Shown: piece after piece, positions 42,815 through 49,515 of the stretch
How positions within the stretch are numbered: position 1 is the stretch's first letter
Layout: each line of letters opens with the position of its first letter
From: Streptomyces olivochromogenes
GTDB lineage: Bacteria; Actinomycetota; Actinomycetes; Streptomycetales; Streptomycetaceae
Direction: 5' to 3'
Assembly (NCBI RefSeq): GCF_021538895.1
Contig: NZ_JADDRL010000063.1
Location: 1 to 55,970 of the forward strand
Length of the DNA stretch: 55,970 nucleotides
Position numbers and translations under genes: made by a program
Notes under the pieces: model-generated
What the model saw: the letters and a program-made list of their open reading frames with translations, nothing else
Told to the model about the DNA's origin: nothing
The model's database searches: none

Positions 42815-43014
42815 CCGTCGTCGAGCGCCGCGAGATCGCCCTGGTGGACCTGCTCGACCGGCTGCTGGCCGGCGGGGTCGTCATCACCGGGGACATCACG
42901 CTGCGCATCGCCGACGTCGACCTCGTACGGATCGACCTGAACGCGCTGATCAGCTCCGTGGGCCGGGGGGTGCCCGCGCTCTGGGAGGAGCCGCGGGACG
43001 AGGTGACGTCATGA
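42811..43014 (+). CDS. gvpS: Gas vesicle protein GvpS (short GvpA-like)
   Basis: A 67-residue GvpA/GvpJ/GvpM-type protein. ALVDLLDRLLAGGVVITGDI and LRIADVDLVRIDLNALISSV match the wall-protein core, with almost no tail. Its size is near that of archaeal GvpM, which is thought to work with GvpJ in vesicle initiation. The GTG start at 42811 lies within the gvpL stop, preceded by GGGGAGGAGCG. It overlaps gvpK by 4 bp. Confidence 0.9.
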   Translation: MTVVERREIALVDLLDRLLAGGVVITGDITLRIADVDLVRIDLNALISSVGRGVPALWEEPRDEVTS

Positions 43015-43295
43015 CCCGGCACGGCAACCGGCTGGACCTCGATCCCGACACGGTCGAGCGGGACCTCGTGAAACTCGTGCTGACCGTCGTGGAGTTGCTG
43101 CGCCAGCTGATGGAGCGCCAGGCGCTGCGCCGCGTCGACACCGGCGAACTGAGCGAGGAGCAGGAGGAGCGGATCGGGCTCACCCTGATGCTCCTGGAGG
43201 ACCGCATGACCGAGCTGCGCGAGCGCTACGGGCTGCGGCCCGAGGACCTGAATCTGGACCTCGGGCCGCTCGGACCGCTGCTGCCGCGGAGCTGA
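43011..43295 (+). CDS. gvpK: Gas vesicle protein GvpK
   Basis: A 94-residue GvpK. LDLDPDTVERDLVKLVLTVV, ELLRQLMERQALRRVDTG and the C-terminal LGLTLMLLEDRM-like helix match the family, an essential accessory protein of unknown action. It is the last gene of the operon and starts in the gvpS stop (ATGA). No clear terminator was seen after it. The next gene, on the other strand, ends 2 bp away. Confidence 0.92.
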   Translation: MTRHGNRLDLDPDTVERDLVKLVLTVVELLRQLMERQALRRVDTGELSEEQEERIGLTLMLLEDRMTELRERYGLRPEDLNLDLGPLGPLLPRS

Positions 43296-43297
43296 CG

Positions 43298-43468
43298 TCA
43301 CCACCTGTACCAGCGGCTCCTGCCGCCGCCCGCGGTGGTGCCCCGCACCAGGAATCCCAGCAGCCAGATCACGAGAACTATCAACGCGATCCACCAGAGT
43401 AGTTTCACCGCAAATCCGGCACCGAAGAGAAGAAGCGCCAGAAGCAGTACCAGCAGGATGGGAATCAT
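43298..43468 (-). CDS. Small hydrophobic membrane protein (56 aa)
   Basis: A 56-residue frame reading MIPILLVLLLALLLFGAG and so on, with one or two membrane-spanning stretches (about 3-19 and 25-41) and a Gly/Arg/Trp-rich C-terminus (GGGRSRWYRW). AGGAGG stands 8 nt before the ATG, and codon use is actinomycete-like, so it is very likely translated. It resembles the short DUF5670/lmo0937-type hydrophobic proteins often linked to stress genes, but that match is tentative. It lies 42 bp downstream of the methyltransferase gene on the same strand and probably shares its transcript. Confidence 0.7.
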   Translation of the reverse strand: MIPILLVLLLALLLFGAGFAVKLLWWIALIVLVIWLLGFLVRGTTAGGGRSRWYRW

Positions 43469-43510
43469 AATGTGAACCTCCTGCCATTCGTATTTCCCGA
43501 AAGGCGCGGA

Positions 43511-44332
43511 TCAGGCTTCCTTACGGCACAGAATTTCTCCGTGCAGTACGGCGAACCAGCCGTCCTCCCGCTTTCCCCACTCCCGCCACGCCCGTGACAC
43601 GGCCGCCAGTTGCCCGGTGGCCGCGTGCCCGCCCCCGGTGGCCCGCTCGGCGTACGCCGAGGCGAGGGTGCGGTCGGCCCACAGGCCGCTCCACCAGGCC
43701 CGCTCCTCGGGCGTGGCGAACGTCCAGGTGCTGGACGTGGCCGTGACGTCCGTGAGCCCGGCGGCCCGCGCCCAGGACGTCAGCCGCCGCCCGGCGTCCG
43801 GTTCACCGCCGTTGGCCCGGGCGACCCGGCGGTACAGGTCCAGCCAGTCGTCCATCCCGGGCACCGGCGGGTACCAGGTCATCGCGGCGTAGTCCGCGTC
43901 GCGGGCGGCGATGAACCCGCCCGGCCTGGTGACCCGGCGCATCTCGCGCAGCGCCCGCACCGGGTCGCCGACGTGCTGCAGCACCTGGTGCGCGTGCACC
44001 ACGCAGAACGAGTCGTCCGGGTAGTCCAGCGCGTGCACGTCGGCGACCGCGAAGTCGACGTTGGTCAGCCCGCGTTCGGCGGCCGTGGCGCGGGCCCGGT
44101 CCAGGATGCCGGGGGCGTGGTCGACGCCGGTGACGTGCCCGTCGGGGACCAGCGCCGCCAGATCGGCGGTGATGGTCCCCGGGCCGCACCCGATGTCCAG
44201 GATCCGCATGTGGGGTCGGAGCGAACCGAGCAGATGGGCCGCGGAGTTGGCGGCGGTCCGCCAGGTGTGCGAGCGCAGCACCGACTCGTGGTGCCCATGG
44301 GTGTACACGGCGGTCTCCCGTTGCTCCGGCAT
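43511..44332 (-). CDS. SAM-dependent methyltransferase (UbiE/MenG-like)
   Basis: A 273-residue class I methyltransferase. Motif I is ILDIGCGPGTITADL (about 44-58), GVDHAPGIL ends strand 2, FAVADVHALDYPDDSF is motif II, and LREMRRVTRPGGFI is motif III. The C-terminal part (TWTFATPEERAWWSGLW) fits a small-molecule methyltransferase subgroup common in actinomycetes. Substrate unknown. ATG at 44332 (MPEQRETAVYTHGHH) has AGGAGG about 9 nt upstream. Confidence 0.88.
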   Translation of the reverse strand: MPEQRETAVYTHGHHESVLRSHTWRTAANSAAHLLGSLRPHMRILDIGCGPGTITADLAALVPDGHVTGVDHAPGILDRARATAAERGLTNVDFAVADVHALDYPDDSFCVVHAHQVLQHVGDPVRALREMRRVTRPGGFIAARDADYAAMTWYPPVPGMDDWLDLYRRVARANGGEPDAGRRLTSWARAAGLTDVTATSSTWTFATPEERAWWSGLWADRTLASAYAERATGGGHAATGQLAAVSRAWREWGKREDGWFAVLHGEILCRKEA

Positions 44333-44486
44333 GGCTGTGCCCCTCCTCGCGTTTTCGCATCGGCTCACGAGGCCCGCGGCCCCAGCCCTGCGGTACGCAC
44401 CACCGTACGCACGCGTGCCGAATGATGAGACCCGCGTTTCACGATGTGGACAACTGGGTGATCGGGGCACCTACGGGTGGCGGCCG

Positions 44487-45980
44487 TCAGCCATGGGGCA
44501 GCGGACGGTAGACCGTCAGCGCCTCGGGCAGCTTCTCCACCGTCACCTCGCCCGAGACCTCGATGACTTCACCGTCGTACGCCAGGGGCGTGCCCGGCTC
44601 GACGCCGGCCAGGCGCAGCCGGCCCACCCGCACCGCCGCGTGCGCGGGGGAGCGGGTCAGCGGGCCCGCGACGGCGGCGGCGAGCAGCCGCAGCGCCGGC
44701 CCCTTGCCGCCGTGCACGACCCGTACGTCCAGCCGCCCGTCGGCCAGGTCGAGCCGGCGGCCGGAGGCGAGGCCCAGGCGGTGATAGGTGCAGTTGCCGA
44801 CGAACAGCAGCCACAACGGGTGCCTCCGGCCGCCGAGTTCGAGCTCCAGGGGGTGCTCGCCCCGGCGCAGCACGCGCACGGCCGCCCGTACCTCGGCGGG
44901 CCAGCCGCCGATCCGGTGCGACCAGCGGTCCCGCTCCCGCACCAGCTCCGGATAGACGCCCAGGCTCAGGGTGTTGAGGAAGATGCCGTCCCGGCCGTCG
45001 CAGGCGAACCGGCCCACGTCCACGCGCACCGCCTCGCCCCGCCGGACCGCCCCGGCGAGGGAACGTACGTCCTCCACGCCCAGGTCGTAGGCGAAGTGGT
45101 TGAGCGTTCCGCCGGGCAGCACCGCCAGCGGCAGGCCGCGGCGCAGGGCGGCCGCGGCGGCCGCGTTCACGGTGCCGTCGCCGCCGCACACCCCCAGCAC
45201 CCGCGCCCGCGTCGCCGCCTTGTCCAACTCGGCCCTGATGTCCGCGGGTTCCGCCTCGACGATCTCCGCCCCGGGCAGCGCGGCGCGCAGCGCGCGCACC
45301 CGGTCGGCGGTGCCCGCGGCCCGGTTCGTGACGAACACCAGACCCTCGCCGTCGGGCAGCGCGGGCGCGACGGCGCGCGGCCGGGCCGGCGGGGTGACCT
45401 GGGCGCGCGTCGGCACCAGGCCCCGTACGGCGAACGCGGCACCCGCGCCCAGCGCGGCGCCCGCGAGCACGTCGCTCGGGAAGTGGACGCCCGTGTAGAC
45501 GCGGGACATGGCGACCGAGAACGCCAGCGGGGCCACCACCGCGCCCCAGGCCGGCGACTCCAGCGCGACCCCGGTCGCGAAGGCGGCCGCCGAGGCGGCG
45601 TGACCGGACGGGAACGACGTGGTGATGGGCTGCCGCTTCAGATGCCGTACCGCCGGCACCGGGTCCAGGACCGGGCGGGGGCGGCGCACCGAGCGTTTGC
45701 CGACGGTGTTGATGGTCAGGGAGGCCAGGCTCAGGGAGGCGATGCCGCGGGCGGCGGCCCGGCGGGCACGTGGGGTGCGGACCGCCGCCATCGCGGCGGC
45801 CGTCGCGAACCACAGCACACCGTGGTTCGCGCTGCGGCTCAGCCGCGGCAGTACGGGCTCGGCGCCCGGCCAGTTCCGCTCGGCGGCCACCTCGAACAAC
45901 CGGCTGTCGAGCGAGAGCAGCCAGTCGCGCAGGGCGTGGCGGCCGGGTTTCGGGGCGGTGAGGTCGACGTCTGGGCTCAT
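44487..45980 (-). CDS. PAP2 phosphatase-diacylglycerol/sphingosine kinase fusion
   Basis: A 497-residue protein with two lipid-acting domains. Residues about 20-190 are a membrane PAP2 phosphatase with the full signature: K95-x6-R102-P103, PSGH (124-127), and S159-R160-x5-H166-x3-D170. Residues about 212-497 are a DAGK-type lipid kinase with CGGDGT (265-270) and LPGGTLNHFA (288-297). The two activities are opposed: removing and adding phosphate on a lipid. The protein may instead make one lipid phosphate and use another. It is divergent from the histidine phosphatase gene, sharing 71 bp of upstream DNA. Confidence 0.9.
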   Translation of the reverse strand: MSPDVDLTAPKPGRHALRDWLLSLDSRLFEVAAERNWPGAEPVLPRLSRSANHGVLWFATAAAMAAVRTPRARRAAARGIASLSLASLTINTVGKRSVRRPRPVLDPVPAVRHLKRQPITTSFPSGHAASAAAFATGVALESPAWGAVVAPLAFSVAMSRVYTGVHFPSDVLAGAALGAGAAFAVRGLVPTRAQVTPPARPRAVAPALPDGEGLVFVTNRAAGTADRVRALRAALPGAEIVEAEPADIRAELDKAATRARVLGVCGGDGTVNAAAAAALRRGLPLAVLPGGTLNHFAYDLGVEDVRSLAGAVRRGEAVRVDVGRFACDGRDGIFLNTLSLGVYPELVRERDRWSHRIGGWPAEVRAAVRVLRRGEHPLELELGGRRHPLWLLFVGNCTYHRLGLASGRRLDLADGRLDVRVVHGGKGPALRLLAAAVAGPLTRSPAHAAVRVGRLRLAGVEPGTPLAYDGEVIEVSGEVTVEKLPEALTVYRPLPHG

Positions 45981-45994
45981 GTCGGGGCGGGTAC
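45969..45994 (+). promoter_or_regulatory. SigB-type promoter candidate for the histidine phosphatase gene
   Basis: GTCT (45969-45972), 16 bp, then GGGTAC (45989-45994) fits the S. coelicolor SigB consensus GNNT-N14-16-GGGTAC. The gene start is 58 nt downstream. The short consensus occurs by chance in such DNA, so this is only suggestive. Confidence 0.3.
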
Positions 45995-46051
45995 CCTGAT
46001 GTGGCCGTTTTCTGTGCGTCGGCGGTGCGATCGAGTGAGAGGAACCTCCGA

Positions 46052-46765
46052 ATGCGCCTGCTCCTCGTCCGCCACGGCGAGACTTCGGCCAACGTCGACT
46101 ACGTGCTGGACACCGCCGTACCCGGCACCGGTCTGACCCCGCTCGGCGAGCGGCAGGCCGCCGCCCTGCCGGCCGCGCTGGCCGACGAGGACATCGAGGC
46201 GGTCTACGCCTCCACCCTGATCCGCACGCAGCTGACCGCCGCCCCACTGGCCGCCGCCCGCGGACTCGACGTGCTCGTCCGGGGCGGCATCCGCGAGCTG
46301 TCCGCCGGGGACCTGGAGATGGCGCCCGGCGACTCCGAGCAGGGCAGGCTGTACATGCGGACGGCGTTCGCCTGGGCGGCCGGCGACACCGCGCTGCGGA
46401 TGCCCGGCGGGGAGAGTGGCGCCGAGGCACTGGGGCGGTACGACGCCGTGATCGCCGAGGCCGCCGGCAGCGGGGCCGGGACCGTCGCCATGGTCAGTCA
46501 CGGCGCGGCGATCCGGATGTGGACCGCCGCCCGCGCCGACAACGTGGACGTGCCCTTCGCCGCCGCCCACCCGCTGCGGAACACCGGCGTGGTGGTGCTG
46601 GAGGGTTCGCCGTCCGACGGCTGGAAGGCGCTGTCCTGGGCGGGAGCGGCCGTGGACCCCGCCGGGGAGGGCGGGCCGGCCGGGGAGGCGCTGGACGTGC
46701 GGGGGCGGCCACTGGGCGCCGGCGGACAGCCGTCGGGCGCGGCCGGGCGGCCGGACGCCGAGTAG
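46052..46765 (+). CDS. Histidine phosphatase family protein (phosphoglycerate mutase-like)
   Basis: A 237-residue histidine phosphatase. LLLVRHGETSAN (3-14) carries the catalytic RHG. TLIRTQLTAAPLA has the second Arg, IRELSAGDLE the acid residue, and MVSHGAAIR the second catalytic His. The last 40 residues are Gly/Ala/Pro-rich and not conserved. The substrate could be a phosphosugar, cofactor or mycothiol-related phosphate. ATG at 46052 follows GAGAGGAA. Confidence 0.9.
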   Translation: MRLLLVRHGETSANVDYVLDTAVPGTGLTPLGERQAAALPAALADEDIEAVYASTLIRTQLTAAPLAAARGLDVLVRGGIRELSAGDLEMAPGDSEQGRLYMRTAFAWAAGDTALRMPGGESGAEALGRYDAVIAEAAGSGAGTVAMVSHGAAIRMWTAARADNVDVPFAAAHPLRNTGVVVLEGSPSDGWKALSWAGAAVDPAGEGGPAGEALDVRGRPLGAGGQPSGAAGRPDAE

Positions 46766-46815
46766 CCGGATATCGGTTTGCCGCAGGTCGGGGGCGCCCC
46801 GCAGAATGCGTCCCC

Positions 46816-48435
46816 ATGGGACATCTGGAAGCCGCGCATCTCGAGTACTACCTCCCCGACGGGAGGGCGCTGCTCGGCGACGTGTCCTTCCGGGTGGGCG
46901 AAGGGGCCGTGGTGGCCCTCGTCGGACCCAACGGCGCCGGCAAGACCACCCTGCTGCGGCTGATCTCCGGCGAGCTGAAGCCGCACGGCGGCACGGTCAC
47001 CGTGAGCGGCGGCCTGGGCGTGATGCGCCAGTTCGTGGGGTCCGTACGGGACGAGACGACCGTACGCGACCTGCTGGTGTCCGTCGCGCCGCCCCGGATC
47101 CGGGAGGCCGCGCGGGCCGTCGACAAGGCCGAACACGGCATCATGACCGTCGACGACGAGGCCGCCCAGCTGCGCTACGCGCAGGCCCTCGCCGACTGGG
47201 CCGAGGTGCGCGGCTACGAGGCCGAGACCCTGTGGGACATGTGCACCATGGCCGCGCTCGGCGTGCCCTACGAGAAGGCGCAGTGGCGGCAGGTGCGCAC
47301 GCTCTCCGGCGGCGAGCAGAAGCGGCTGGTCCTGGAGGCGCTGCTGCGCGGCACCGACGAGGTGCTGCTGCTCGACGAGCCGGACAACTACCTCGACGTG
47401 CCCGGCAAGCGCTGGCTGGAGGAGCGGCTGAAGGAGACCCGCAAGACGGTGCTCTTCGTCTCCCACGACCGCGAACTCCTCGCCCGGGCCGCAGAGCGGA
47501 TCGTCTCCGTCGAGCCCTCACCCACCGGCGCCGACGCCTGGGTGCACGGCGGCGGATTCGCCACGTACCACGAGGCGCGGCGCGAACGCTTCGCCCGCTT
47601 CGAGGAGTTGCGCAGGCGCTGGGACGAGAAGCACGCCCAGCTGAAGAAGCTGGTGCTCAACCTCCGCCAGGCGGCCTCCATCAGCCATGAGCTGGCCTCC
47701 CGCTACCAGGCCGCGCAGACCCGGCTGCGCAAGTTCGAGGAGGCGGGGCCGCCGCCGGAGCCGCCGCGCGAGCAGGACATCACCATGCGCCTGAAGGGCG
47801 GCCGCACCGGCGTACGGGCGGTCACCTGCACGGGACTTGGGCTGACCGGCCTGATGAAGCCCTTCGACCTGGAGGTCTTCTACGGCGAGCGGGTCGCCGT
47901 CCTCGGCTCCAACGGGTCCGGGAAGTCGCACTTCCTGCGCCTGCTCGCCGGTGACGACGTGGCGCACACGGGACAGTGGAAGCTCGGCGCGCGGGTCGTG
48001 CCCGGCCACTTCGCGCAGACGCACGCGCACCCGGAGCTCCAGGGGCGCACCCTGCTGGACATCCTGTGGAAGGAGCACGCGCAGGACCGGGGCGCGGCGA
48101 TGTCCCGGCTGCGCCGCTACGAGCTGACCCAGCAGGCCGAACAGACCTTCGAGCGCCTCTCCGGCGGCCAGCAGGCCCGCTTCCAGATCCTGCTCCTGGA
48201 GCTCGCGGGCGTCACGGCCCTGCTGCTGGACGAGCCCACCGACAACCTCGACCTGGAGTCGGCCGAGGCGTTGCAGGAGGGCCTGGAGGCCTTCGAGGGT
48301 ACGGTCCTGGCGGTCACCCACGACCGCTGGTTCGCCCGCTCCTTCGACCGTTACCTGGTCTTCGGCAGCGACGGCCGGGTCCGGGAGACGCCGGAGCCGG
48401 TGTGGGACGAACGCAGGGTGGAACGGGAGCGGTAG
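46816..48435 (+). CDS. ABC-F family ATPase
   Basis: A 539-residue soluble protein with two ABC ATPase domains and no membrane part. The first has Walker A GPNGAGKTT, signature LSGGEQKR and Walker B LLLDEPDNYLD. The second has GSNGSGKS, LSGGQQAR and LLLDEPTDNLD. A charged inter-domain linker (about 255-320, HEARRERFARFEELRRRWDE) is the ribosome-contacting P-site arm of the class. ABC-F proteins act on stalled ribosomes or protect them from antibiotics; which one applies here is not visible. CAGAAT lies 8 nt before the ATG, so the mRNA may be leaderless. Confidence 0.9.
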   Translation: MGHLEAAHLEYYLPDGRALLGDVSFRVGEGAVVALVGPNGAGKTTLLRLISGELKPHGGTVTVSGGLGVMRQFVGSVRDETTVRDLLVSVAPPRIREAARAVDKAEHGIMTVDDEAAQLRYAQALADWAEVRGYEAETLWDMCTMAALGVPYEKAQWRQVRTLSGGEQKRLVLEALLRGTDEVLLLDEPDNYLDVPGKRWLEERLKETRKTVLFVSHDRELLARAAERIVSVEPSPTGADAWVHGGGFATYHEARRERFARFEELRRRWDEKHAQLKKLVLNLRQAASISHELASRYQAAQTRLRKFEEAGPPPEPPREQDITMRLKGGRTGVRAVTCTGLGLTGLMKPFDLEVFYGERVAVLGSNGSGKSHFLRLLAGDDVAHTGQWKLGARVVPGHFAQTHAHPELQGRTLLDILWKEHAQDRGAAMSRLRRYELTQQAEQTFERLSGGQQARFQILLLELAGVTALLLDEPTDNLDLESAEALQEGLEAFEGTVLAVTHDRWFARSFDRYLVFGSDGRVRETPEPVWDERRVERER

Positions 48436-48513
48436 GCGCCGCACGGAGGGCCCGGGGGCCGGAATGTTCGTACAGTGGAGGCGGAAGAGCGAACACGACG
48501 AGCGGGGCACACC

Positions 48514-48762
48514 ATGACCGGAGTCGACCCGGACCGTCTGGACGACCAGCAGCTCATGAAGGAGCTGGAGACGATCCACCGCACGCGCCACGACACCCTG
48601 CTGTACGGCTCGAACGACGCGCTGCGCACGCACAACGAGCGCATGGCGCAGTTGGAGGGAGAGTTCTTGCGGCGCAACCCGCGCCGCCTGGTCGTCGCGG
48701 GACGCACCCGCGAGGGCGCCCGTGATCGCTGCTGTTCGGAGTCGGTGACTCCCGGCACCTGA
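48514..48762 (+). CDS. DUF6158-family small protein
   Basis: An 82-residue charged protein typical of Streptomyces (DDQQLMKELETIHRTRHDTLL, YGSNDALRTHNERMAQLEGEFLRRNP). It is mainly alpha-helical, with no known activity. The last 20 residues (REGARDRCCSESVTPGT) look less conserved. ATG at 48514 follows GAGCGGGG. TACAGT at 48471-48476 could be its -10 box. Confidence 0.72.
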   Translation: MTGVDPDRLDDQQLMKELETIHRTRHDTLLYGSNDALRTHNERMAQLEGEFLRRNPRRLVVAGRTREGARDRCCSESVTPGT

Positions 48763-49003
48763 GCGGACACGACGGGTCAGGCCGACGCGCACACGTCCAG
48801 GAACGTCTCGCAGCGGCCCCGCACACCGTCACCCGCTCGTCTACCCAGGTGCCGCCCGCCTACGACATGAAGAACTCCCGTACGAACGCGACGGCCTGGG
48901 GGGCCATCCGATCCGTGTCAGGGCGCGGCCGATCCGGCCGCCGCGCTGGTGGCGGCGGCCGGGTGGCGTCGGTGTCGACGCCGTCGCGGCGATCCCGTCG
49001 CGG
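48763..49003. other. Intergenic stretch with possible minus-strand gene remnant
   Basis: No complete gene is visible. On the minus strand a short frame (roughly 48858-49003) ends MAPQAVAFVREFFMS and stop. This looks like the C-terminus of a real protein such as an alpha/beta-hydrolase, but it has no upstream domain: an in-frame TAG near 49000 cuts it off. It is probably a decayed fragment. Confidence 0.3.
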
Positions 49004-49384
49004 CTAGGAGGCGGCCGTCACCGTCTCGGCCAGTTGCTGGATGTTGCCGTAGCGTGCGTGGCGCGGTAGCCGTCGTACCGCCTCGACCAGGTCGTCGGGC
49101 GCGTTGTCGTGGCGCAGGACGCCGGCCAGTTCGCCCGGCCCGGCCGGGAAGGCGGTGCGTCCCAGGTGCCGCGCCAGCTCCAGCCGTACCGACTCCAGGG
49201 TCGACATCCGGGAGTGCCCCGCCACCACCGGACCGCGAAAGACGCGGGGGTCGTCGTCGGCGGGGGGCTCCGGGTCCTGCCAGTCCTCGGTGCGGGTGGG
49301 GTGCCCGGACCGCAGCAGTTCCTGGAGCTCGTGCTTCATCTCGTCGTCCCGGTGAACGCTCAGCCGGTCACTGCCTCGCTGCAT
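49004..49384 (-). CDS. DUF2795 domain protein
   Basis: A 126-residue protein. Residues about 60-126 match DUF2795, a small helical module (SVRLELARHLGRTAFPAGPGELAGVL, VEAVRRLPRHARYGNIQQLAETV). The N-terminal half is hydrophilic (QELLRSGHPTRTEDWQDPE). Function unknown. ATG at 49384 follows CTGGAGGGAG with ideal spacing. A SigB-type promoter match lies 33 nt upstream (49418-49442), and the strong terminator of katG separates it from that gene. Confidence 0.75.
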   Translation of the reverse strand: MQRGSDRLSVHRDDEMKHELQELLRSGHPTRTEDWQDPEPPADDDPRVFRGPVVAGHSRMSTLESVRLELARHLGRTAFPAGPGELAGVLRHDNAPDDLVEAVRRLPRHARYGNIQQLAETVTAAS

Positions 49385-49417
49385 GTCTCCCTCCAGATCA
49401 TTCGGGATGCGCACCGC

Positions 49418-49442
49418 GTACCCGAAGACCGGGGGCCGACAC
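49418..49442 (-). promoter_or_regulatory. SigB-type promoter candidate for the DUF2795 gene
   Basis: Read on the minus strand, GTGT (49439-49442), 15 bp, then GGGTAC (49418-49423) fits GNNT-N14-16-GGGTAC. It is well placed for the DUF2795 gene, 33 nt from its ATG. A SigB/F/G-family sigma gene lies 3 kb away. Confidence 0.45.
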
Positions 49443-49446
49443 ACGA

Positions 49447-49490
49447 ACGGTCCGGCCCGGGGCTGCGGTGGCAGCCCCGGGCCGGACCGT
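49447..49490 (-). terminator. Perfect 20-bp terminator stem after katG
   Basis: Arms 49447-49466 and 49471-49490 are exact reverse complements with a GGTG loop. It begins 26 bp beyond the katG stop and can act in both directions, although no long U tract follows. Confidence 0.82.
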
Positions 49491-49515
49491 CGGGAACGTC
49501 AGGCCGACGCCGGGA

